Below are positions 12,351 to 23,113 of a DNA stretch of 64,000 nt, one piece after another. The notes beneath the pieces are model-generated. The model did not search any database. It was not told where the DNA came from and was given only the letters and a program-made list of their open reading frames with translations. Origin of the DNA: Agelas oroides (Eukaryota > Porifera > Demospongiae > Agelasida > Agelasidae); NCBI GenBank assembly GCA_949130485.1, contig OX422185.1, positions 2,526,304 to 2,590,303 of the forward strand. Direction: 5' to 3'. The position numbers were made by a program, and so were the translations under genes. How positions within the stretch are numbered: the stretch's first letter is position 1; the number at the start of each line of letters is the position of its first letter.

Positions 12351-13294
12351 AATTAACTTTCAGTGCGGACAACATGCTTACCGACGCCTGAGTCTGCGCT
12401 ATATAATTTGCTTTCTTGCGCGACTCCACCTTGCACTCAGCTTCGGCGTACAGGCGCATCACTTGCTTACCTTGGTACCAACCATCTTATACCTACTTCT
12501 TTCAAACAATGATACAAAACTCACCAGCCATTCCTTTTGTTCTTGAAACAACCCCGTACTACAGACGAGTAGCAGCAGATACCGTTTGTTTTGATGTGGG
12601 GCTGTCTATCCTCTATCGTTCCCGGCAGGCCACTTGCACTTTTGTTTGTTCTTCCCCTTCCGTGTAGTTACTTGTACTTACAAGACGAAGATTGACTTGG
12701 CCGTCCCTGCATGGTCATCTATCAATCTCGGTTGCGACTGTTATATAGAGACTTAGAGTTAGTTGAGCATGCCATATTACATCATATTGATACAGTCAGC
12801 TATTAAATGTACACATGCAATTGTGCAATTTGAATCATGATTTCCTAAGTAAGGTTATCATATGTGACTGTGCAACATTTTCGCAGTTAATATCAACTAT
12901 GAGTCAGCTGTCTCATGACATGCAGTATCACTAGTGCATGTACAGAAAACTAGAAATTCACATCACAGAGTTACAGTTGAGCATGCCATATTACATCATA
13001 TTGATACAGTCAGCTATTGCATGCACACATGCAATTGTCCAATTAGAATCATGATTTCCTAATAAGACGTGCAATTAGAATCATGATTTCCTAATAAGAC
13101 GTGCAATTAGAATCATGATTTCCTAATAAGACGTGCAATTTGAATCATGATTTCCTAATAAGGTTATCATATGTGACTGTGCAACATTTTCACAGTTAAT
13201 ATCAACTATGAGTCAGCTGTCTCGTGAGTGTATCACTAGTGCATGTACAGAAAACTAGCATCACTGTTACTTAACAAAATATCATAGATATTTA
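12351..13294. other. no gene; local duplications
   Basis: Noncoding. The phrase GAGCATGCCATATTACATCA and its neighbours occur at about 12765 and again at about 12977. A short tandem array lies at 13037-13160. Confidence 0.5.
13037..13160. repeat. about 32 bp tandem repeat
   Basis: Four consecutive units containing GTGCAATTAGAATCATGATT and TCCTAATAAGAC, nearly identical. No coding potential. Confidence 0.7.
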
Positions 13295-14093
13295 CAACTT
13301 TGACACCAGTCAGTGCTCATACTGAAGACAAAGTTTACAGAACATGGACAGCTCTCTAAGCTTCAAGTTTCTCTAGCAGCTCAGTCGCTGATCAGGAATG
13401 CAGGATTTTTCTTATGCGATGCATAATGCTCTATAGGAGCTAGCCTTCCTTTCACTACACTGTTCTCACACTCTGAGGACACGTTTTGTCCAAAGCTGTT
13501 CTAAATAAAGCTTCAGCTTCACCTAGACATCCTTCAAGTTTCATCTTGCTCAAATTAAGCTTGTTGGGAGAATGCAATGATCGACCTGTGTCCGAGTAGA
13601 CATGTCAGAAATGACACATCTCTGCAGCTTGTATGAACCCCATGCCACAGAAGCTTAGCAGTACAGCTGTGATGATATCAATTTGCAATGGATTAGAATT
13701 AAGCCAGTACCAGTACCGTCACTTGCTACTCTCATGCATGCTGTCTGTGTGACTGAGTGATGATAATGAGTGCACAACTGCATAAAGTATTGCCAGAATT
13801 TAATTCATTTATTATCATCTGTTGTAAAAAAAACACATGCAGCTATACAGAAATTTTCAAGCTGAAAACTTTATGATTGTTGAATGTGCATTAGGTTTGC
13901 ACTGATTTGCCAATTCCCTGAGCTGGATTTTTAGAAGGAGGAACTGGCAAGTGTGCAAGTTGTGTCCATCTTAAACGTGCATGTTGTTACAATAGTTGGG
14001 TTTTACTAAAGCATTTGATAGATTGTCTCACCATACATAACCCGCTATACTGAAATTGTTGTGTACTATATAGCAACCAACTATTACTGATGG
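13295..14093. repeat. dispersed repeat, copy 1
   Basis: About 800 bp aligns collinearly with 26040-26965: CTCTCTAAGCTTCAA, CTGATCAGGAAT, ACATGTCAGA, TGACACATCTCTGCA and AACCCCATGCCACAG appear in the same order in both. A family of unknown type with no ORF. Copy 1 ends directly at the mobile terminus at 14094. Confidence 0.65.
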
Positions 14094-14200
14094 TTTATCA
14101 GAGAGTCAGTAGGCTCTCTATGTAGGGATGGCACCAACACGCAATATGTGCAATACTCTTGAGCCGTATATGACTTCACCTCAAATATGCTAAAAGCTTA
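14094..14200. mobile_element. terminal fragment of the ATGTAGGGATGG element, inverted
   Basis: ATCAGAGAGTCAGTAGGCTC then CTCTATGTAGGGATGG and ACGCAATATGTGCAATACT. This is the inverse of the right end of the duplicated segment at 12280-12350 and 18950-19031. It fades out after about 100 bp. Confidence 0.6.
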
Positions 14201-15386
14201 TATAATTGTAAATCAAGTTGACCTTTCACTGTGGGCCTCTATGGCAGTCTGTATGATTACTTCATTCACGTAGCACTAATTGCTTCTTCGCACCTGTCAC
14301 TAATTACTACGTAGCTTCCAGCCTCCTCTGGGGCTGTTGAGCACAACGTGGCTATACGCTTTCCCTTGCTGTATGCTGTTTTCAAGGCTGCTGTTTGAGC
14401 AATGGATAACTGATTAAACTTTCAAAGATATAATAAGGCATGGCAAGATCAGACATACATTCAGTATTTCAAAATGTCCGAGTAGCCCATGACTACTTTA
14501 TCAATTGTGTCATCTTTTAGTCTTTCTACATGAACAACTTAAGTTGCTGTAATAAAGTTTCTCTGATCTGGCATTGTATTCAATGACATCCCTTTTGAGG
14601 CATTCCACTATCTTCCTAAATTGGTCAATACTCTTTTGGTTGGAGTTTATCTGTTATTGTGAATGAAGTAAAAAAATAATTCCAAATGAGAGGCTTTTCA
14701 CATTCCACTATGTACTTGACATGTTCAAAGACTGCTTCGTATCCTTTCTCCATTGTTCAGAAGAAAATGGTTTAGGTAGCTATGCTAAACAATGTACGTC
14801 TTTTGAACTGTATTTCATTGAAGCGCAAAAGCTGTTTAAATCGAAGGTGCAGCAATAGAGACAACCTTTCCTTTGCCTGTGACATGCTTTATGATCATCA
14901 CCTTGGATATATTTTAAATATACCAATTAAGTACCTTAGAACCTTCTAGCAATAAGACATTTCACATTGAAGCTGTGATGCTTTCTCCCAAGTGGTTTAA
15001 GCAATTGTTCACAGCTTTCAAAAAAAAAAAAAAAACTGGACTCAATCACTAGTTTGGAAAGTTCCTGAGTCTGCTTGTATATGATACAAATAATTTAGTG
15101 AATAATGTTTTGAGCTGGTAGTATCATCATAGTTAGTTGCTAGGGGAGCAGCGTACCCAGGAAAGGAGTCTCTTTACTACTCCATGTTGAGCTTTGATGC
15201 TGCTCTTGATCAACTACTTTCACATTACAGTCACAGTTCTCACATATACTCTGTCCCTGCTGAGCTAGCTATGGAATGTATTGACAGCTGGATGAGACAA
15301 ACTGTACCAGGCTGGTGGAAACAGAAGATAAGTGGTAGTTTGCCTTGTTGCTTGCATGGTTTGCTTTCCATGTGGTACAGAGGGTC
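14201..15386. other. no gene recognised
   Basis: AT-rich DNA with a poly-A run at 15021-15034. No exon-like open frame with splice sites and no clear repeat unit. Confidence 0.4.
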
Positions 15387-15600
15387 CGTCAACAGCGACA
15401 ACTCCGTCAACAGCGACAACTGACGGTAAACTAGTCTCGCAAGCCAGACCCAACCATAGATAATAGAGCGATAATAGAAATTTCCCGCTCTATTATCTAT
15501 GACCCAACCAACCCCAGCGCGGATCGCTTTCAGTATCACGCACGGCGACGAGACGCTGTCCGAGTTCTGTCAACTCGGTCAGCAGTGTCAACTCTGCGAA
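15387..15600. repeat. GTCAACAGCGACAACTCC units and element fragments
   Basis: Two units of GTCAACAGCGACAACTCC lie at 15387-15424, the inverse of the minisatellite at 22530. Related CTGTCAACTCGGTCAGCAG phrases lie at 15565-15600. Between them is a CTAGTCTCGCAAGCCAGACC end and a short AATAGAGC hairpin. Confidence 0.55.
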
Positions 15601-15729
15601 ACCAAATACGCACCAACGAAATTCAAACCAAAACTGAAATAAATTTTAGGATGCTCTTTCAGCCTGTAAATGAGACAAGAAATACAGTGTTTAAAATAAC
15701 CACAGCAAATCGTTTATATAGCCACAAAC

Positions 15730-16344
15730 TAGCCTCGTTCCCAGGCCCCGCCCAGCTTTCCGTCGCTTGCAGTACGGAAAAGCGGTAGAGGGCCTGGAAT
15801 AATTCATCACGTGAGTGACGTAGGGGTAGAGAGAAGGGTAGAGAGGACTTAATTGAGCGTAGGCGGATCGTCGATATGCCCACGCACGTAGTTGATCGAT
15901 AATCGACAGTACACGTAACTGTTTTTTAGTAGGAGACCGTTCTGGCAGAACAATAAGCGCAGAGAAAACTTGAGCAAAGCCTAGGAAAGAGCCGCCTTGG
16001 CGTTTAATAGCGCCTTGAAAGCCATTCTCCGGGGTGTACAGCGGTCAGTTTGCCAGGTAAGTGAATAGGTTAGCGTGATTTTCGAATGTACGGGTCTGTG
16101 TAAGCTCACCATAGCTTTCCGTATTGCCAGGTAATGTAGCATAGTGCCTTCTAGTCCCATTCTGTCGGCCATAAAGCTATCGCAACTGTATTTGTCCATA
16201 CAGCGTGGGCGAGTTCATTCGTTCGCCCACATGTAATTAAGTTCTCTCTACCTATGACGTTTCTCACGTGATAAATTTTACCAGGCTCTCCCCTTTCCTT
16301 TCGATTTTTCGTTCGCGCGCGGGGAGAGCCTGGGAACGAGGCTA
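15730..16344. mobile_element. TAGCCTCG-family element, 615 bp
   Basis: Terminal repeats TAGCCTCGTTCCCAGGC and GCCTGGGAACGAGGCTA are flanked by a perfect 9 bp target duplication GCCACAAAC (15721-15729 and 16345-16353). No transposase frame. The 9 bp duplication fits Mutator-like elements. Confidence 0.85.
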
Positions 16345-16565
16345 GCCACAAACACAAAGTCGGCAAACTGAAGGCCATTACTATGCTGTTACAGCATACA
16401 TAAACTTGACTTGCAGACTCTCGTACCAGATGCACACTGCTCACCACCTCTGCATGCAAACAGCAAATAGTCAGCAATAATTATTTTGCTCACCTTGAGG
16501 CATTGATTTTCATGTAGCAAGTATAGGGAGGAGGGTGGGGCTGCTGGTGGAATTAGTTGTGTGGT

Positions 16566-16588
16566 TAAGGTTAGGGTTAGGGTTAGGG
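16566..16588. repeat. interstitial telomere-like repeat
   Basis: GGTTAGGGTTAGGGTTAGGG, three TTAGGG units plus a partial one. TTAGGG is the ancestral animal telomere repeat. It lies directly before a 40 bp tandem array that is also G-rich on this strand. Confidence 0.7.
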
Positions 16589-16636
16589 CTGATAGTAGAC
16601 AGAACAAGAATTGAGCTGGGTGTACCAATAATTCAT

Positions 16637-16935
16637 TAGGGCTGAATAGAGAGATACCAGGGTGGTGGGTGGGACTGAATAAGTAGATGCAAGGTCAGGG
16701 TGGGTGGGACTGAATAAGTACAGAGCTACAAGGGTCAGGGTGGGTGGGACTGAATAAGTACAGAGATACAAGGGTCAGGGTGGGTGGGACTGAATAAGTA
16801 CAGAGATACAAGGGTCAGGGTGGGTGGAACTGAATAAGTATAGTACAGAGATACAAGGGTCAGGGTGGGTGGGACTGAATAAATAATAAATAGAGAGATA
16901 TACAAGGGTGGTGGGTGGGACTGAATAAGTACAGA
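16637..16935. repeat. 40 bp minisatellite
   Basis: About seven units containing ACTGAATAAGTACAGAGA and AGGGTCAGGGTGGGTGGG. Successive ACTGAATAAG starts at 16709, 16749, 16789 and 16829 give a 40 bp period; outer units are longer or degenerate. The minus-strand open frames rich in YLFSPTHPD are by-products of the repeat. Confidence 0.85.
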
Positions 16936-17776
16936 GTAGAAGTAAAAATGTTGAGTAGACGAAACAGGAGTAGACAAACTAGGCATACATCACCAAAGCG
17001 GGCACACGTGGCTGCATGGTATTGTGTAAGGCAGCCTCCCTATAATTTGAGGGAATTGATCTTACACCATGCTGGGGCACTTGTCCAATGCAATAAGTCG
17101 ACAGGCAAGAAACACATGCAGACAGGTCTTTGGGATCCACAAAGTCTTCTAGCAAGCAAGGCCATGCAGTTTTCCCGCGACCTGGAATCTAGACAACTCC
17201 GTACTTCCGTATGAGGTTTTCAAAAAGCTGATTAGTACATGGATATACAGGTTTGTAGTGAGTGACAGTGATGAAGTATAGGATGCATGCAGGTACTTAT
17301 TTCCTATAATTATAATGCTGCTGTAAGGAGTTCCAGTGCTGGGAGAGGCAGGAAATAATGGGGAGGATAGGTGACGTTGAAGGCTCAGACTTATGGTTGT
17401 AAGAGTTTCCACTCAGGTGTTGGGTACAGTAACTACAAGACTTAAAAAAAACATTAAAAATGTAAAAAGATGTAGGGATGGCATGCCAAAAAGTAGGCAA
17501 ACAAGATAGGGATAATGCATGAAAGCAAAGGTCAACATATTGGCAAAGCGCCATCCCTACATCTTCTTCACACTACAGTTTGACAGTGCATGGGGGTCTT
17601 CCTAAAACGTACCACAAGTTCACAACCTTCACTGGCAGTTCATGGCCGTAGCCTTGTTCTCAGGCCACTTCCTCCTCCCATGTGGTCTGGGAAGGAGGCT
17701 AGTATGACCTTGGTGGCATTATGTTATACGGAACCTCTTCAACAACTTAAGCAGTTAGTTGGAGTAGACTGCAGAC

Positions 17777-17817
17777 TAGCCTCGTCCCCAGGCCTGTTCG
17801 ACCTGGGAACGAGGCTA
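17777..17817. mobile_element. 41 bp TAGCCTCG-family element
   Basis: Consists of TAGCCTCGTCCCCAGGCC, a few bases, and GGGAACGAGGCTA, flanked by a perfect 9 bp duplication ACTGCAGAC (17768-17776 and 17818-17826). Essentially two termini with no interior. Confidence 0.85.
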
Positions 17818-17871
17818 ACTGCAGACTTGTGATAGTGTCTTTAAAGTATATGGCATGGTTCTAGCCTCGTC

Positions 17872-17916
17872 CCCAGGCCCTTTTCTTCTCCCACAGGCCG
17901 GCTCATAATGAGGCTA
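17872..17916. mobile_element. small TAGCCTCG-family relic
   Basis: TAGCCTCGTCCCCAGGCCC to AATGAGGCTA, 45 bp. The right end is diverged and no target duplication is visible. Confidence 0.5.
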
Positions 17917-18627
17917 ATATGATCTGCAGCATTGCATCAGCTGTAGTGTGAAAAAGATGTAGGGATGGGGCTTTGCCAATATGTTGACCTTTGCTTTCAT
18001 GCATTATCCCTATCTTGTTTGCATACTTTTTGGCATGCCATCCCTACATCTTTTAATGTTTTTTAAGTCTTTTTTTCTGTTCTTTTTTGATGTTATTCTC
18101 AGTTACAGTTAGACCAAGTGTAACCGCAACACCAGAACTTTTGAAACAGCGTTGACAGTTTAGTAGTGGTTCCAGGCATGTAATAATTATGTGTAATACC
18201 GGTATAGCAGCTAGAACCTGATGAAGGGCCAACCACTCTCCCTACCAAACTTTGTGAAACAAATTTCATGATTCAGTTGTCATGACGACTGACTAGCTGC
18301 AGCACAGAAAACTATCATACTGACAACTGACCATCCTAGCTTTACAGTTCACTAAAGCTGTGAGTAGGCTATTTTAGTGTATAGCTACAAGTAGGTAGCG
18401 CGTTACCTATGTGGTGTTCATAAGCCTTGCCCAATGCCGCGGGGGGAACCCGGGAAAGACCGTGCCAGCCACGCGTACTGCCCGCCGGCCATTTCGCTTG
18501 TGTACTAGTCTCGCTTCCAGAACAATGACCGTGGTCTTTGGTCTGGGAACGAGAGTTCGTGTGCGCATGCGTACAAAATTAGAAAATGGCGTCCTAAGCA
18601 ACGGACAGCAGCTTCAGAGTGTTGTGA

Positions 18628-18726
18628 ATGGCTTTTGTTGACCAGGGTGAATTTGAAGCTATGAAGTTGCTGAGTGGTTGGGAAGCTGCACGCTGTGATG
18701 AGCATCCGTTTCGTGCTAAAATCAAG
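18628..18726 (+). CDS. candidate first coding exon, copy 2
   Basis: Paralogue of 11954-12052: ATG start, 99 bp, donor ATCAAG|GTGAGTGC. Encodes MAFVDQGEFEAMKLLSGWEA and ends FRAKIK. Relative to copy 1 the changes are Thr to Leu, Gly to Arg, Asn to His and Gln to Pro, all in frame. No downstream exon was identified. A degenerate third copy on the minus strand (44880-45000) has lost the frame. Confidence 0.45.
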
Positions 18727-19277
18727 GTGAGTGCTTGAACCGTTTTCGAGTTACCGTCGTTTGACAAGTGGTCTGAACAAAGAAGAAAGAAAGAAAGAAT
18801 ACGAAAAATGGCACTTTTGCTACCGCACACTTTTGCGTTTAGCTGTCTTCCGCGTGGGTTTTGGGCAACTATATGAGTCTTGCTGATCACAAAGGCACTC
18901 AAAGAGGAAGCCTGGGCGCTTAAATAAGCTTTTAGCGCGTTTGTGGTGAAGTTATACGGCTTTTGCTTAAGTATTGCATATATTGCGCGTCGGCGCCATC
19001 CCTACATAGAGAGTCTACCGACTCTCTGATAGGAGACTGGACAGAATGGCTGAGAAAATAATGAGGCGGTGGCAGAGGAGGAAAGAGCCGGTATTTTAGT
19101 CCCAACCCGGGTCGATCTCTGGACTTCCTTGAAATCCCCTGAGCCCTAAACATCTAGTCTGTTGCAGCAGCTCCCGTCATCCATCGTAAACTATGTTATA
19201 AGTAATACTCTTAACAGGCTCATGCAATGCTGATTATGTAATGGTGATGGGTACATGCATCCATCGCCACAATATTA

Positions 19278-19400
19278 GGCCGTGACCCGTTGGCGAATTT
19301 TTATCTGACGCACCCCTTTTTTCGACTTAGTCTCTGCACGACTTTCAAACTGGCAAACTGCGCATGCGCGAGTGGGTGGATTTGAACCTTTGAACCTTGA
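19278..19400. repeat. dispersed repeat paired with 22380-22500
   Basis: TTTTTATCTGACGCACCCC and TTTCGACTTAGTCTCTGCAC then CGCATGCGCGAGTGGGTGGA recur in inverse orientation at 22380-22500. The pair could be the long ends of one element or two separate insertions. Confidence 0.5.
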
Positions 19401-19430
19401 AGCAAACTAGGAGATGGCTCTATTTGGAGT

Positions 19431-20009
19431 TAGCCTCGTTCCCAGGCGCGGAGGGGGAGGAGAAAGAGCGCCTGGTACACACTGTTTGCGCATGCGCTTA
19501 ATCGCCACGGAATTCCGTGGCGACCGTGTTCGTACGTACGTTACTGGTGACGTCATAAACTCGCCTCGTTGATATGCCAGTTGGTGTTCTGTTCGAGTGA
19601 GTTTCATATCGCGCAGTTCTAGGCCTTCTGGTAGCTAGGTACCTCGACATAAAGCTCAAGAACGAACAGATTGCCTCCAATGAGTGCGTTTACTAAGGAA
19701 GCGTACATTTATGCGGTTATCCACCATTGCCGGTAAGTCGATTCCTACCACTGCCTACCAGACATTTCTCTTTGTATCTGACAGTATAAAACTAGGCAAA
19801 GCATGTAGCAGTGATGTTTATAGCGTCCTAAGAATAAAAGCTGAGGTATTTTTTTATGACGGTTTATGCTATTCACGTGATAACCGGATCGTCATGTTAG
19901 TACACGCCCCTAATTCTACCACGTGGTCTTGCCTATAATTACGCGCATGCGCAAACAGTGTGTACCAGGCGCTCTTTCTCCTCCCCCTCCGCGCCTGGGA
20001 ACGAGGCTA
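19431..20009. mobile_element. TAGCCTCG-family element, 579 bp
   Basis: Long terminal inverted repeats (about 65 bp: TAGCCTCGTTCCCAGGCG, GGAGGGGGAGGAGAAAGAGC, CACTGTTTGCGCATGCGC). The flanking 10 bp duplication is TATTTGGAGT (19421-19430 and 20010-20019). The plus-strand frame at 19684-19938 inside shows no transposase motif. Confidence 0.85.
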
Positions 20010-20019
20010 TATTTGGAGT

Positions 20020-20946
20020 ATGCAACTTTGAACAACCATTTCTGAAGCAGTCAGGCACATGCCAGAGACAGTAGAGGCGTTTACAAGGTAAGCAATGTTA
20101 GCATTTACTTAGCCTCTCTCCCATTGTATTACAACTGCTATGTATGCAGTACTATAATGATATGCACGATGAACTGTATGGAGAAGCTGTGTTCCACTGG
20201 AACGCAGTTGGATGATGCAAATAATGCGCTTCAAATGCCTTTTATGAAGTGTGCAACTCCATGAAAAGTTAAATATTTCTACAGCTGCAGTAGCAGAAAA
20301 TATGTCAGTCGCCAGAATTCATCAAGACTGTTTGCACTCATGCTACAACATAGTCTGACTGCACTGTATGATATGATGGGACACAACTTGTATGCACAAT
20401 TTATCCAACCTTTTTGTTCTTGAGAAACTGGGTGTAGCTTGTGAGACTATAGGACTCTTGCTTACAACAACTAGCTTATGTAGTAGCCAAATGCAGCTAG
20501 CCTCATTCCTAGGCCTTCCCACCGTCCAGTTTTGGATAGCTAACCCTCTGTTTGCTTCCTGTGAGCAATCAAAAGCTAGATTGTGGGAAAGCCTGTTTAT
20601 TAGGTGAAGATGCAGGCAATGTGAATGTGGATCACTTTCAGTACTGCAAAAGGTCTGGTGACTCTTCAGATATTTTCATGTGCACACGAAATGCAGTAAT
20701 GCAAAATTATATTGCCAAACTATAGATGATGGAAGACAACTTACAATATGTGCCTGCCATTCATGTTCTGACCAATTTGCGCTCAAGAATCAATCTACTA
20801 TGGTTTGGAAAGTTTCTTTAGACAACAAAACTCTCTGATAAACAGAGTCATACAATGTAGATGTATATGATTGTGTTTTAATTACCTGCTTATAATTATT
20901 AGAACACAAAAGCTGTACCAAATCTGTTTTCCCTATGTGTGGTATA
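20020..20946. other. no gene recognised
   Basis: No exon. A relic related to the TAGCCTCG family starts at 20497 (TAGCCTCATTCCTAGGCC) without a clear right end. Otherwise AT-rich unique sequence. Confidence 0.4.
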
Positions 20947-21350
20947 TACCGTATAGCTGGAAAAATTGACGGGGAATTAAATTTGGCAGTTTGGCGGTCA
21001 GGGTTGAAACTGCCAAATTAAAGTCCGCCAATATTATTTTTCCCGCAACACATAATGATGTAACGCATGCAGTAGCGCTCTTGGCCCCGCCCAGCACCCC
21101 TCTACACGAGTTGTTCATGTAGCTAGCTTAGCGCTAGCACGCTGCCAGTTATATTCTTGTAAATTTACGAACTCACGGCTTTGTTCAAGTACCTCAAGCG
21201 AGAGGACGGCAACGCTGCCTGAAAAATGCACATGCAATGTTTGTAATGACATAATGCGCTGCAAGGCGCCACTGCCAAATATTTTTTTACCCTTGGTTTG
21301 GGGCCAAACCACCAAGTTTAAAGACGGCCAATATTTCTGGCTATACGATA
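20947..21350. mobile_element. MITE, TACCGTATAGCTGG ends
   Basis: About 400 bp with ends TACCGTATAGCTGGAAAAAT and the imperfect inverse ATTTCTGGCTATACGATA. The subterminal GAATTAAATTTGGCAGTTTG has a counterpart GCCAAACCACCAAGTTTAAAG. A related GGCGGTC/CCGCCAAATT segment lies at 63655-63725. Non-coding. Confidence 0.6.
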
Positions 21351-22379
21351 CTAGTCTTGCATAGCCACACCCCAATCTGCAAGAGAAGGAAGGGGTCTGA
21401 TAACTTCTTTTACAGCAGTTTGTTGCTCCGTAGAGTGTGGGACCAATCACAGCACAGTATTCTGTCACATGAGTGCTGATATCACGTCAATAGGAAATTA
21501 CAAGGCATGAAACAACTGTGAAACCATGAGTAGTTGCTTTGTCAGTCTTCACCTGTGTCCAGATAATTATGCAGCCGTAGTGCTTACACATGCAAGTAAA
21601 TAAAATCCCTGTGCAACAAGTGACTGCAATGACGAATGGGGTGTGAGTATGCGAGATTAGTGTGGTACTAATTAAGATGATCTACATGGTGGTTGGTCAG
21701 GCTGTGAGACTAGTTATACAGAGTCTATACTATGCACTGCTATATAATCTTGTCTCAACACAGACGGTGGAGTATCCTTTATTTTTCTTTCAAGCTAAAC
21801 TGGTGTTTCAGTTGGAGGAGAAAAAAAGACTTGCAGTTTGTGTCAACATTGCATACTAGCTCAATCTGTTGATATGTGAACTTTAGTGTTTGCAGTTTGC
21901 CACCACACAAAATTGTACTTGATTCATGGACATTTCCAGCACCCAATGTATGCACAGTTTTTTGTAAGTCTTCATGGCTGTGTTGTGACTGAATCATTTT
22001 CAGAGTCCTTACAGTTTGTTAGTCTCAGCCTGTGTTCTCAAGGCTCTCAGTCAAGACAAAGAACACCCAATGAGGGTGTCTCTCAAAAAAAAATTTTAAA
22101 GGACAAGCCAGGCATCATTATACAATAGCTACAAGGAGCACTGCACTGGTGTATGAACTCAACTTTGTTAGTAATATGTAGAAACCTGGTACATGCATGC
22201 AGAAATGTGTTGGGGTGTAGGCCTTGCCAGCTTTTAAAAACACCTCTGGTACACAGTATATGCATCTGTACTTCACAGTGTACTAGAACACCCTGGAGCA
22301 AAGTCAACAACTCGATACATCAACAAATGGTACTAGACAACTCGAAAACAGCCAAAACTGAAACTTCGTGGATGAAGGT
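21351..22379. other. no gene recognised
   Basis: No supported exon. Short plus and minus open frames at 21662-22310 have no domain resemblance. No clear tandem or inverted repeat. Confidence 0.35.
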
Positions 22380-22527
22380 CGAGGTTCATCAAACAACTCC
22401 ACCCACTCGCGCATGCGCTGTTTGCCAGCTTAAACTCCGTGCAGAGACTAAGTCGAAAAAAGGGTGCGTCAGATAAAAAAAATTCGCGACCCGTTGGACC
22501 CAGGCCGAGACGTATACATGCAGAGTT

Positions 22528-22816
22528 GAAGGAGTTGTCACTGTTGACGGAGTTGACACTGTTGACGGAGTTGACAGAGTTGTCGCTGTTGACGGAGTTG
22601 TCGCTGTTGACGGAGTTGTCGCTGTTGACGGAGTTGACAGAGTTGTCGCTGTTGACGGAGTTGACAGAGTTGTCGCTGTTGACGGAGTTGTCGCTGTTGA
22701 CGGAGTTGTCGCTGTTGACGGAGTTGTCGCTGTTGACGGAGTTGTCGCTGTTGACGGAGTTGACAGAGTTGTCGCTGTTGACGGAGTTGACAGAGTTGTC
22801 GCTGTTGATGCTGTTG
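22528..22816. repeat. minisatellite, 18/27 bp unit
   Basis: About 14 units built from CTGTTGACGGAGTTGTCG (18 bp) and a 27 bp variant with the extra GTTGACAGA. The period is a multiple of three, which creates false SVNSDN-, STATTP- and LLTELS-repeat frames on both strands. Isolated inverse units at 15387-15424 show the sequence moved or arose twice. Confidence 0.9.
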
Positions 22817-23113
22817 TAAGTTTCATTTCGAGCTGGCGCGCCTGAACCCGTACGTACGTACGTATGGTCAAACAGATCACGTGATCCAACTGTAATGTTC
22901 GGCGCGGCTGTGGGGCGAGTCAGCGGCTTCAACCAGAAGAATGGCAAAAATGATAGTATTTGCATGCGCCAGGACAACTTGTGCATACAGACTCACTCTT
23001 TTATAGCCAGGTACAAAATCAGGGCCGATATAAAATCAGGGCTAGACTCATAAAATCAGGTGTGACTAACCATGTACAGATATTACAAGACAGATAATAC
23101 AAGACAGATATTA

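Larger units (their letters stand above)
17460..19031. mobile_element. duplicated mobile segment, copy 2
   Basis: Second copy of the segment at 11076-12350, same order and orientation, with the ATGTAGGGATGG hairpin modules at 17465-17568 and 17947-18056. It carries added small insertions at 17777-17817 and near 18506-18556. The right end TACATAGAGAGTCTACCGAC is shared. It includes the exon copy at 18628-18726. Confidence 0.7.

Noticed and set aside
16583..16986. Minus-strand frames with repeated YLFSPTHPD
   Set aside because: Derived from the 40 bp minisatellite.
22333..22986. 217-codon and 166-codon minus-strand frames rich in SVNSDN or STATTP
   Set aside because: By-products of the 18/27 bp minisatellite; open in several frames at once.
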